A stretch of DNA of 64,000 nucleotides, from NCBI GenBank assembly GCA_900155495.1, contig FTLJ01000037.1:1-64000 (forward strand). The letters run 5' to 3'. A program made the translations under genes and the position numbers. This document shows positions 41,843 through 52,414 of this stretch, one piece after another (the stretch's first letter is position 1; the number at the start of each line of letters is the position of its first letter). This stretch comes from Porogramme epimiltina (Eukaryota > Basidiomycota > Agaricomycetes > Polyporales > Polyporaceae). The notes under the pieces were generated by a model. It made no database searches. It was given only the letters and a program-made list of their open reading frames with translations, and had not been told where the DNA came from.

Positions 41843-44800
41843 ATGAACAAAAGGTCACTTTCCACGTCTCCCACTCCTCAACCCGACAAACTACCTCTCA
41901 AGCACCCCAGGGAGAACGATCCCCTGGTTGTATTAACCCTTCCCCCTACAGAAATCTCTCATGACGTGTTGCCTCAGCTGTATGTGGGAATATTCAGCAT
42001 CGGTTTCAAAGGTCCTTATACCCTCTGATCAAATCTAGCTCTCCGCCAACCCCCCTGACGGAAGTGACGTGTGCGAAGCAGAATGTTCTCCCGGAGGTAC
42101 AGAAGTTTTTGATTTTTCTACTCTAGTTTGTCTAATAACGGCGATCATTGAAGGACGACAGGGGAACACAGTCCATCGATTGCAATCTCTCTTCATCTGA
42201 ACTAGAAGCAGTCCCATCTTCATGGTCTGGGGTTCTCCCACTCGGCGATCCCCTGGAATTTCGGCTCCTAGCTAATGACCCACATTACCGTCTATATCAA
42301 GACGCCAGAAACCACTTTATCTCACACGTACTATCTCAGGCCTCGTCGACAATACAGTGGGCAAGCAAGGGTTCCACCGTGTACATGCCGAACGATTCTT
42401 TCGACACATTAGTATCGGTTCTAGCCGACGATTGCTATCTCCATCCGAATATGACCTTGGTTCGTACGCCAACTCGCCTCTGCTCGACTCTCTGCTTCCT
42501 TGAAAGTGGGGTCCTTGGCCACGTTACTTTTGCAACAATATATCGCAAATGGGGATCGTCGGGAAGCAGCACGTATCCGCTCCCTCTGACGCCTCCCTTC
42601 GCAACAATGCAATATTCATCCTTCCCCTCTTTCAGTAGCAGCTTTTACCCCCTTCTTACTCGTCTTCTATTGAAACGGTCTCCGGTGCTCGGTCCCTGGT
42701 ACCCTCAAGATGAAGATACGTGGCAGCAAATTGCTTTTCTCGACACATTCACTGCCGTCTGGGAGAGAGAATGCAACTATAGGCGCCAGCAGCAACATTC
42801 GCCGATGCCTTGGTCCCGACGGTCGCGTGAGTTGCTGTCTCAGTGGCAACCGAAGGACCTCCGTGAGGATGTTTGTGTAACCCTCGCTAAGTTCTTGCTG
42901 AGACACCCTTTAACAGAAATTACCACAAGACTCCATCTATGTCCCGATCCGGCTCTTGACCGGGACCCCTTGGACACCCCATCTGGAAACGCCAACCGGG
43001 TCCCTCTCATTTTCATACACTTCTACTCACAGAACTCCGGTCATGTTGTATCGGCGGACCCATTCCAAGAATCCGTGCAAGTGAGACCCCTTCCAGAGTG
43101 GTTGTACCAAGGGGTGACCTTGTTGCCATTCTATGTGAGCATAATACCCAATGAAACAGACACTTCTTCGGACCTGTTCAAGATGCAATTGACAAACCGC
43201 AAGGATATGGGTGAGTGCTAGACATTTTATTTAGGCCTATCAAACACTCATACAGTCTATCATGTGTTTCCCATATATCTTGCAGCCCCGGAAAAGCTTT
43301 CCGCATGCATCGTTAAACTGCGGGGATATGAACCCACCGTCCCTCAGGATGCGGTGTCAGTTGTGGATATACGAGGTGCACTGGTATCAGCAATGTTTGG
43401 GAAGACCCACGATATCCCATGGCTCCAGGGCACCCACGACGGTTACCCTATTTCTCCCAACCCGTCAGCATATGTCAAACTCCGTCGGCTTCCCGTGTCT
43501 ACGCCTCGACAAGATGCAGCATTGTGGCTCTCAGCAATGACCTTCGGTGTGTTGGAAGCTATCCTTGGCGTTCACGTACCTGAAGCCCTACTGGTCCGGA
43601 GAAGAATCGATGGGACGATCGTGTTGTGTGGCGAACAACTGGCCAAGATCGTTGCTGGATACTGGGCAGAGAAAGTGGACGCAGCTTGCCGAGGTGTGAC
43701 ATTGGTGGATTCACAACCTCAGGCAGTGATTGTGCGTTTGCTACGGGACGCCCTAGAAGCCCTCGGTGAAGGCCAGCCCCATGTGGTGTTCAACCTCTTG
43801 ACCCGAGGAGGCATGTCCAGTAACGAGGCGGCGGATATCATCTGCTCGCTCGGCATACTGCTTGTCACACTCGCAGGCTCGATTCTCCCCAGGGCCGTTA
43901 ATGTGCTGCGACCTGACGGGTCTCTGGCCGCTGTTCCCGAGAATGAAGAGGCCGCTGCACTCCGGATGGGCATCGATGGCGAACGCATGGATATGTTGGG
44001 TATACTTATGATTTTCAGGAAGCTACTGCCTTTCCGACATAGAATGCTCAGTCTAGGATGGTGCCCATATTCCTTGAACGTGCTAAGTCAAGGAGGTGCG
44101 ACAATATGCATGCTATCTCACATTGTGGACCTCAAGCCATACGTCCGAGAAAGGCCTACGGAGCATCAGGACTGCACGGACGAATTCTGCAAGTTCTACA
44201 CCATTAACTCCGACGACTCTAGCCAGCGTTCGCCTCACACATCCCCCTCCTGCAACTGTGAGATTATTTCCCCTCCCCCAGAACAAGTCTATCGACTCCT
44301 TGCTGCCGGAGAAATTCCTGTAGCCGTCTACTTCCCTGGTCTTGGAGTCTTCGTGCTCCCCGCTTCAAGGTTCCCGTACATAGCTATCTCCCACGTCTGG
44401 GCTGACGGGCTGGGGAGCACGACAGAGCAAGGCCTTCCTACCTGCCAAGTGGAAAAGCTCTCCAGATTTGCCGAAAAACTTCTTCCAGGTAGTGTGGCAG
44501 CATTCTGGATGGACTCCCTGTGCGTCCCTGGGGAGCGCAAGGAGCTGCGGAAGCGAGCGATCCAACTCATGGCGAAGACGTATAAGGAGTCTCAGAGCGT
44601 CGTCGTAATGGACTCTTGCATTCGGGTGCAGTGCTCTCGTTCCACGCCTGTACCCTCCGTCCTAGGTTACGTTTCTCTCTCAGGGTGGAATCGACGGGTG
44701 TGGACGCTGCAAGAGGGGCTTCTCGCTAGAGAGCTCTACTTCGAGTTCGCGGACGGTCTCACGAGACCAAATCAATTCGGCCAAGACTCACCATTGGGAC

Positions 44801-45714
44801 CACCTACTAACCCGGGAATGACTGGGGTCTATATGGAGTTTTGCCTCCGACTTACACCTGTCTTGAACCGACACCTCCAGATCCTCGAGGAGGCGGGAGA
44901 GGGTCTTCATGCCATACGCGGCATGTTGGTCGGACGCAGAACTGCCAAGCCAGAGGATGAGACCATCGCCATCGCGGCTCTGGTTGACTCGGAGAACATT
45001 GATGTCTCCAGACTACTTGCCATTGTGGGCGAGAATGCCGCGGAACGACGGATGAAGGAGTTCTATCTGCAGATCAAGCTCATCCCCAAGATGGTACCTA
45101 CCTCGGCGTCTCCGAGACTTGGCCTGGACGGATTCCGGTGGGCACCCTGCTCCCTGACAGGTGACTTCCAAGGTGACTTCGATGATTGTGGTATATGCAC
45201 GGAAAGCGGGCTCCTTGCCGACTACAATGTGTTGCACCTTCCCCACACTCTACGAATCACTGGTGACGACCTCCAAGACTTGGAATCCCCCGGAGGCATT
45301 CCTGGGTTCAAGCGACGGTGTAAAGTGCCCTTGTACAATCCCCGCTTGTCAACGTTCTACTGGCTGCTCCTGTGGGAGCCCCCCTCACCGACATCTCAGT
45401 TTTACGCCGAACAGCTTCTGTTCGATTACATCATGACCGACGACAACCTGCATGACCCGCGGGGGTTTACGTGCTACTTAGCTTCAGAAGGTCACCCCCC
45501 GGCTTTGCACGGCTGTTCCGATGAAGATGGCTTGGATGCGGACACTATATTGGCTACTTACGCCGCCTGCGGGATTCTGGAAATTGCACCACCCAGCAAA
45601 ATTGAAGGCCTCTCTCCTTTTCTCACAGAAGAGGAACAGAGAAGGTGGACGGAAGTCCCTGGCAATGTGTGGTGTTTAGGAGAGCCCATAACGGCCACCG
45701 TCCTGCTTGCATAG
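41843..45714 (+). CDS. HET-domain protein, copy 2
   Basis: Exons 41843-41979, 42039-42096, 42154-43210 and 43286-45714 give 1226 residues. It is collinear with copy 1: a Lys/Arg/Pro-rich N-terminus, the PHYRLYQDAR region, LLPFYVSIIP, the cysteine cluster (C-x5-C and CNC), then the HET core YIAISHVWADGLG, LPTCQVEKL, FWMDSLCVP and WNRRVWTLQEGLL. The C-terminal part (CGICTESGLLADYNVLH) is also shared. By eye the HET core is nearly identical to copy 1 at the DNA level, while flanks differ at roughly one base in three. It lacks the intron that copy 1 has at 35520-35571. An in-frame ATG at 41750 would add 31 residues, including a hydrophobic run. Function is inferred from the domain only. Confidence 0.85.
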
Positions 45715-46186
45715 CTATGTGTACGAGTAGCACTACGGCACCGTGAGTTTCACGGTTGTCACCGCCAAGACTCAGATGAGTCGAGGGACGGTGCTCTATA
45801 CATGCGTGTATTACATAGTACATTACTGAATGTGACTAGCCCATGGACCATTTCTAGGGCTCAAGCGACGCATGCCTACGAGATGGGCCGTGTTCGTGAG
45901 CTGCGCCATTCGATGTACAACACTTGGGATACACCTTGGTCCTTGATATCATATATGCACCTGCGCCTCTCTGCCAGTGCATGATTAATTGATTCCCCGG
46001 CGCCAGCGCTGGTGGGTACATACACAGGCGCCAGCGCTCATGAATGACCAAGACTCGCCCAGCGGACCGACTGGGCTTGGTCAGAGCAAACATCCAGTAC
46101 TTGTTCAACCCTTCGTGGCAGCCCACAGACCTCAATATCATCTTGTTCTACCTCTGCTTCTCGCCCCTTATTGACCACGGCGATTC
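45715..46186. other. Spacer between HET copy 2 and REP
   Basis: About 470 bases hold the HET 3' end and the REP promoter. Parts are shared with the equivalent spacer of the left unit. A GGCGCCAGCGCT palindromic motif occurs twice near 45998-46038. No gene was seen. Confidence 0.5.
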
Positions 46187-48156
46187 ATGGAATTCGACGC
46201 TGTCGTCCTTGGTACTGGCCTCGCCGAGTCTATCGCTGCTGCGTGAGCACCGTATGTCTCCGCCCCTCTCTTTTTAATCTCTGAAATGAATCGCGCAAGA
46301 CAGAGCGTTGTCCAAGGCAGGGTACAAGGTTGCACATGTCGACAACAACCAATACTACGGCGGCGATGGGGCCTCCCTGACCCTCGATGAACTTGCCGAG
46401 TGGGCTGACATCCGTAAAGACCCCAACGAAACCGCTCGCCCATCTCCCTACCTCGTACACCAACGGACACGTTATGCATCCATCTCCCGCTCGGTCGCAA
46501 TCCCCTCCCACTCACGTCAGTACTCTGTCTCACTTGTGCCTTCTATCGTCCCCTCCGTCGGCCCACATATCGACTCCCTCATATTGTCTGGCGTTTCGCG
46601 ATATGGTTCCTTCAAGCTGTTGGAGAAGGTCGCGGTTTATGACAGCCCAGGGCTGATACAGCGCGTACCGGGTAGCAAAGAAGATGTATTCAAGAGCAAG
46701 ATCCTTTCCTTGGTCGACAAGCGACGTCTAATGCGTTTCCTTATGTTCGCGGCGGGGGACTTCGAGGGGAAGAAGGAGGTTGAAGGGAAAGAGCAAATGC
46801 CGTTCGTGCAGTTTCTCAGGGAGGCATTCTCTCTGAACGAGAAGGCGGCGTCAGCGATCGCCTATGCGTTAGCCTTCTGTGCGACGCCTGGAGGTGCGTA
46901 ATCCACGCTCATACGTCTCTGACGATTGACCAAAGGTTTGTCCGTCGTAGATCCGACATTCCCTGCCTTGCAAAGAATACGGCAATATCTACGCTCGGCT
47001 GGAAGATACGGAGCGTCACCTTTCCTCGTTGGTCACTACGGCGGCCTGGGTGAAACGGCCCAAGGATTCTGTCGTACGTCCGCCGTCAAGGGAGGGACCT
47101 ACATCCTCGGGCGGCGGGTCACTGCCGTCACTTTGGACTCTTCCGACGAATCTCCGTCAAGTGACAACGCACCGCCTACAGTCACTGCCGCGGGGCCACA
47201 CTACAGCGTGCGACTGGAGGACTTCGATGAACAATTGATCTCTAAGATCCTCATATCTTCCCCTGACTATGTTCCGGCTTCCTTGACTGCGTCCACGCAA
47301 GACGGTGGTGCTTCTGAGGTCTCCGCAACACGCTGCACAGCGAGGTGCATTGCTATCATCGATAAGCCGATGGTTTTCACGCCGTGCGATGGGCCAGAGG
47401 AAGGGACCCCCTCTACCTCCGAAGGGGCAGAAGATTCTTTGGATGGGGACAACGCAGAGCAGGCTGCAGTCCCCACGCCTCCCAATCACGAGGTCGACAC
47501 TGCTCTGCTCGTTTTCCCGCCGGGCTGTCTGGAACGGGGATCATCGACCGCCGCAGCGCATGCGATCGTGACCGGGGAAGGCACGATGTCTGCACCGAAG
47601 GGGAAATGTGAGCGCATGTGTTGGTCAGCTTTCTCGTACCGCGTGGGCTGATACGCTGCCTCTAGGGATCCTCAACATTTCTCTTCCCCTTCCCTCCTAT
47701 ACGCCCTCCTCATCGCCGTCCGCTGAAGATCTGCTCAAACCATATCTGGATGCGGCTCTTACTCTCACCGCGCCTCCTTCCTCGCCAGATGCCAGCATCG
47801 CAAGCCCACTATTCTCAGTGTTTTACGTCCATACCGCACCGACAAGCGCATTGAAACTGACAGGCCTTGGCTCCGGTATCATCGCCACCCCACCTTGCTC
47901 GCAGCTCTTGCCTGCTATCGCGGACGCAGCCACAGAGAACGCCGAAGCGATGTTCTGGAAGGCTGTCGAACAGCTCAAGGCTGCTGGTGTGCAGCGTTCC
48001 GTGGTGAAAGGAACGACCATGAAGGCTAAAGATGAGGCGGGAGGAGAGGATGACGACATGGGCGAGAAGGGTTCTGTGGACCAAGAGCCGGAGGATATTG
48101 ACTCTTTCTGGCCCCCATTGGATGCAGCGGAGGACGAGAGCGCCGACGAGTGGTAG
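46187..48156 (+). CDS. MRS6: Rab escort protein (REP / Mrs6)
   Basis: Exons 46187-46242, 46304-46893, 46936-47607 and 47666-48156 give 602 residues, the size of yeast Mrs6. REP presents newly made Rab GTPases to Rab geranylgeranyl transferase. The GDI/REP fold is clear: FDAVVLGTGLAESI, SKAGYKVAHVDNNQYYGGDGASLTLDELAEWA, PSIVPSVGPHIDSL, SGVSRYGSFKLLEKV, VGHYGGLGETAQGFCRTSAV and GGTYILG. The long insert and acidic tail (DSFWPPLDAAEDESADEW) favour REP over Rab GDI, which is shorter. Intron 2 is only 42 nt. It is the intact copy of a duplicated gene and presumably supplies the essential function. Mrs6 is named by family similarity. Confidence 0.88.
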
Positions 48157-48403
48157 TGTACTGTGAACGATGTAGTGTCTAGATACCAAACATCACTATC
48201 TGTAGCAAATAACACTCTTCCCATTGCTGGATGTGTTCTTTATTTATCTGCTAATCCGGCCGAGCTGCTTGGGTCCGAAGTCGCGACGGTCTGCGCCGCC
48301 AGTGTCATCGGGCGTCTGCGCGGAGGACGAGCCTGGGTCGGCCGAAGGCGTCCTGCCCAGCACATCTCTCTCGCCCACCCCGACGACGACCTCCCCGCCC
48401 ACT

Positions 48404-48869
48404 ATGCATCCCACACTCCGCATCGCCAACGCCCACCGACCTCTCATCCGCTTCCTCGGGAAGCGCCAATGGCCTGCGAGTACGTCCGCCATCCCCGTAT
48501 GAAGGTGCACCGCCGACTCACGCCTGCACGTCTCTCCCTTGCCTGCATAGAACCCGAGGAGCAGCACCCACACCCCTTCGCCCCGCCGGAGCTCAAGCAG
48601 CGCTTCTCGGAGTTCGTGCAGAAGTTCCAGAGCGCGCCAGGCGCGTCGGTCTCAGCCTCGCCCAGTGCGGCGGGCGTGAAGAAGAGCGGCGCGGGCAACG
48701 GGCCCGCGTTCGAGGACTTCTGGCAAGCCCCGTCGCGCTACTGGAAACGGGAGCTGGATGATTGGGAGATTGACTTGGTCCAGGTGCGTACTAGTTCCGA
48801 CGTGGGCCGAATGAGATGACTGACGAGAGGCCTGGGTGTACACAGAGTGGAGGAGCGTCGCTCCATTGA
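48404..48869 (+). CDS. KGD4: 2-oxoglutarate dehydrogenase adaptor subunit Kgd4 (MRPS36-like)
   Basis: Exons 48404-48479, 48551-48783 and 48846-48869 give 110 residues, typical for this small mitochondrial protein. Kgd4 tethers the E3 subunit to the 2-oxoglutarate dehydrogenase core. Diagnostic parts are the N-terminal HRPLIRFLGKRQWPA, the HPHPFAPPELKQRFSEFV block, FEDFWQAPSRYWKRE and the C-terminal SGGASLH. The basic N-terminus fits mitochondrial import. The last exon encodes only seven residues and the stop; it is needed to give the conserved SGGAS end. It lies 247 bp downstream of REP on the same strand. Confidence 0.88.
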
Positions 48870-50056
48870 TTGCTTACAGAGTACCGTATAATTGTTGAAA
48901 GCCAGGGACCACGCGTAATTTAATGGACTTCTCCCCTTACCCTTCGTGTCCGCTCGGTACGCATGCGGCTTGAGGTCAAGATACCCGGGCATGTTTATGA
49001 CGTATATCATGATTGCGGAAGACTCTGAAGGTTCGCGCGCATCTCTTGACTGAGCGAGATGACGATGGGTATGTTGTCACTGCGACGCGTTTCGTAACCG
49101 ATTCGTGCCTAGGCTAACGTTGCGCATAGAGTTGGCTGTACGGTGGACGCTGGGAGCTCAGCAGGTGTCTATGTAAATAGAACCATTCTCTTGGCTTACC
49201 GTTAAAGACAATGCTGGACAAGTTGGACGCACGCACACAAGGGTTCGACCAGTGCCCGCCGTAGCTTTCCGCTCTACGACCTTCGCTTCCGGCGGGATCG
49301 AAGAAGCTGCTCCGGCCGTCTGACGAGGGACGGGAACAGCAGTCCGACCTCACACGGCGGGCCACACCCACATGCGGCTGCAGCGCACAAGGTCGGGCAT
49401 TCGCCCAAATGGCAAATAGGCCAAAAATAGGACATCATCACCGAGATCAGAGGCGACCCAGGTGGCCCTCGGGCTCCCCGCATCTCCTCTCGACCTGGTG
49501 GCTCCTCGAGGCCCGGGGGTGCGACGCCCTGTGCTATTTTTGGCCGGCAGCATACGCTACGCCTGGGACGCGGGGTGGACGGTCGGCTAATCGAGCTCGC
49601 TCGTCGAGTATCCATTATCCAGCGCTGATAGACACGCGATCGGGCTGGCGGATCGCAAGACCCGCGCACAGCAGGTGGCCGGTCGTCCTCCGCGAAGCCC
49701 TCGGGCACAGTCGAAGCCTCGGGGTGACACATGGTCGCCGGCGCTTGTCCCTCGTCGCCCATGCCATCATCGACCAGCGAAGCTCCAGCGCGGGCGACAA
49801 CCCCATCCGATGACTCCCTGACTGCCGTACCCGTTCATCCGTGCGTCTTGCCCCGGGCTCAGAACAGCCCCCTATGTTCCATATGGCTGCGTGGGCCACG
49901 CTGGAGAACCCCCGATAACCGCCCCCGAGACGCTCCCCCCATGCCCACCGTCAGCCACCTATCACGCGTTGGTCCGCACCAGAATGCGCTGCTTATAAGG
50001 CCCACTCCCTCCATGCCCCGGACCCAGACGCACACGCCCTCGCACTCGCTGCGACC
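48870..50056. other. Intergenic region upstream of the carboxypeptidase
   Basis: About 1.2 kb, AT-richer up to about 49240, then GC-rich. Frames on both strands are Pro/Arg/Ser-rich with no domain. The end holds the carboxypeptidase promoter with a TATA box. Confidence 0.5.
49994..49999 (+). promoter_or_regulatory. TATA box of the serine carboxypeptidase gene
   Basis: TATAAG within GCTTATAAGGCCC lies 57 bases upstream of the ATG at 50057, in an otherwise GC-rich region. A TATA element with a very short leader fits a regulated secreted enzyme. Position and sequence are the only evidence. Confidence 0.5.
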
Positions 50057-52045
50057 ATGTTCCTCAGGCTCCCCGCGCTCACCGCCCTACTGGCGGCTCT
50101 CCCTGCGTCCACCGTGCTCGGTGGACAGATCCCCTTCGTCAACGGTGCCTACGGAGGCGTCGGCCCGGCCAGGTCCGAGGACGTCAAGCTCGCCACCGTT
50201 TCGCCGGCTGCGACTACCCCAGGCAAACTTCGCGTCGTCGAAAACAGTGGGGTGTGCGAGACCACCCCGGGGGTCTACCAAGCGTCCGGCTATGGAGACC
50301 TCACTTCAAAAGAGAGCATCTGGTGAGTGCCGCATTTTCCTGTTCAGATGCGGATACAGAAGCTCCAACTGTTGGTCTCTAGGTTCTGGTTCTTCGAATC
50401 GCGTAACAGTCCAGATACCGCGCCTCTGTCCATCTGGTTGAACGGTGGTGTACGTCTTCCATTCACCAATCCCCACCAGCGGAAGTTGCTTACCGGAATG
50501 GACACAGCCCGGAAGTTCCAGCATGATCGGTCTATTCCAGGAAAACGGTCCTTGCAGAATCACCAACGACAGCAAGAGTGTTACCTTGAACCCCAACTCC
50601 TGGAACGAGGTTTCCAACATGTTCGTGATCATCGGCATTTATGCTTTATTTAGGCTGACAAGCCTTTATTAGGCTCTACATTGACCAGCCCGTCGGCGTG
50701 GGGTTCTCGCACGGCACCACCACTGTCGGCACGTCCCAGGAGGCGGCGTCTGACATCTGGAACTTCCTCCAGATCTTCTTCGCTGATTCGAGGTTCTCCA
50801 AGTACCAAAAGAACGAGTTTGCCATTTGGACTGAATCGTGAGTGCAAGTCCCTCCCTGACTAAGCCCTAAATTCTGACAGAAGCGCTTCCCATCGTAGGT
50901 ACGGTGGCCACTACGGCCCCACCTTCGCCGCGTAAGTAGGCTGTGTCTACAACGATATTCCGTAGCTTACACCAACCGATTCGTGCCCCTTGCAGCTATT
51001 TCCTGTCGCAGAACGCTGCCATTGCTAAGGGCACCGTATCTGGTGTCCCTATCAACCTGAAGTTCCTCGGAGTTGGCGATGGTTTGACTGTAAGCTATAC
51101 CCAGAAGGTTTAGTGTCATTGTGGCTGAATCCTGTCGCATAGGACCCACTCTCCCAGTACCCCGGTTACATCAGCTACGCGGCTTCTAACCCGTAAGTAG
51201 CTCCGATTGTGACAGTCGTCAGTACCAACTCACACTGGCCTAGATACCATGCCCTTGTCTCGAGCACCACCATCAGCCGCGCCAACACCTCCTGGACCCG
51301 GTCTGGCGGCTGCCGCGACCAGATCACCGACTGCTACAGCACCGGCGATGAGGACACATGCTCCGAGGCCCAGTCCTATTGCAACAACAACATCCTCTCC
51401 CCGCTCGCTGGCAACTACGACGTCTACTACGTGCTGACGAAGAACCCGGACCCGTACCCGCCGGACCTGACGTCGTACCTGACGAGCAAGGCGGTGACGT
51501 CGAAGATCGGCGCAGAGTCGACGTGGCAGGAGACGAACGACGACGTGTACAGCAACTTCGCGAGCACGGGCGACTGGATGCACAACTCGCGCCCGGACCT
51601 GGAGACGGTGATCAACGCGGGCGTGCGCACGATCATCTACGACGGCGATGCTGTACGTGGATCTGCACCCCGGGTATCGCCGAGTTTGTGGGCTGACGAC
51701 GCCTTTAGGACTTCATTCTCAACTTCAACGGCGTCGAGGCGATGGTCGCTGCGCTCCAGACCAAGTTCTCGTCGGACTTCGCCAAACAGCAGTTCGCGAA
51801 CTACACCGTCAAGGGCCAGGTAACCGGTCTCTACAAGAACTCCGGTACCTTCTCGTACGTGCGCATCTTCGGCGCGTGAGTAACCTTTCTCTTTTCATCT
51901 GGCCTACGCGATAGTAGCTTACACCTATCCTGTTGCCAGTGGCCACGAGGTTCCAGCGTACACCCACGGCTCGCTCTCCGTTGGCCAGGCAGCGTTGCAG
52001 ATGTTCTCGCAGATCATGAGCAACAACTCGCTCTCATCTACATAG
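50057..52045 (+). CDS. Secreted serine carboxypeptidase (S10, carboxypeptidase Y type)
   Basis: Ten exons (50057-50322, 50383-50449, 50508-50620, 50673-50837, 50899-50931, 50996-51089, 51143-51192, 51244-51652, 51709-51875, 51940-52045) give 489 residues. The N-terminus [20 protein letters not shown] is a signal peptide. Family S10 marks are [20 protein letters not shown], the catalytic Ser in TESYGGHYGP, the catalytic Asp in IIYDGDADFI and the catalytic His in GAGHEVPAY. These enzymes cleave C-terminal residues from peptides at acid pH, outside the cell or in the vacuole. The residue before the nucleophile motif is Thr rather than the more usual Gly. Cysteines cluster in the CRDQITDC region, as expected for disulfides. 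Exon 5 is 33 nt. Extracellular rather than vacuolar location is inferred. Confidence 0.93.
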
Positions 52046-52414
52046 CCGACGAGTTGTCTTTACTACGCTGCGAATGTATAATACGAGAGGAACAAAATAG
52101 ATACCCTACGGGTTCTACCGTCTTTGTATCCGGACACGGAGCATGTGGAAGGAACTAAACTCGTCTTCAAGCGCCAAGTTCGAAGTTCTGCGAATCTTTA
52201 GGTATTTTTAGCTCCTTTAAACTAGACGACGACGTATGGCGTTTGGGACGCATCTCACTCAACTGGATCGACGAGGAAAAGAGGCACGGTAACAGAACTG
52301 ACATGTTCCTGGCATGTTCTAATGTCATCTCCGTGGAGAATATCTGCAAGATAGAGGATACAGAAATGCTACATATGTCGAATAAGATATAGTACAACAA
52401 ATGCTAGTATAACA

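Noticed and set aside
42841..42900. Possible intron in HET copy 2 at the place where copy 1 has one
   Set aside because: The only GT-AG pair there would be about 30 nt, too short for this genome, and the frame is open without splicing.
46187..48156. Calling the escort gene a Rab GDI
   Set aside because: The long insert, 602-residue length and acidic tail fit REP/Mrs6 better than GDI, which is about 450 residues.
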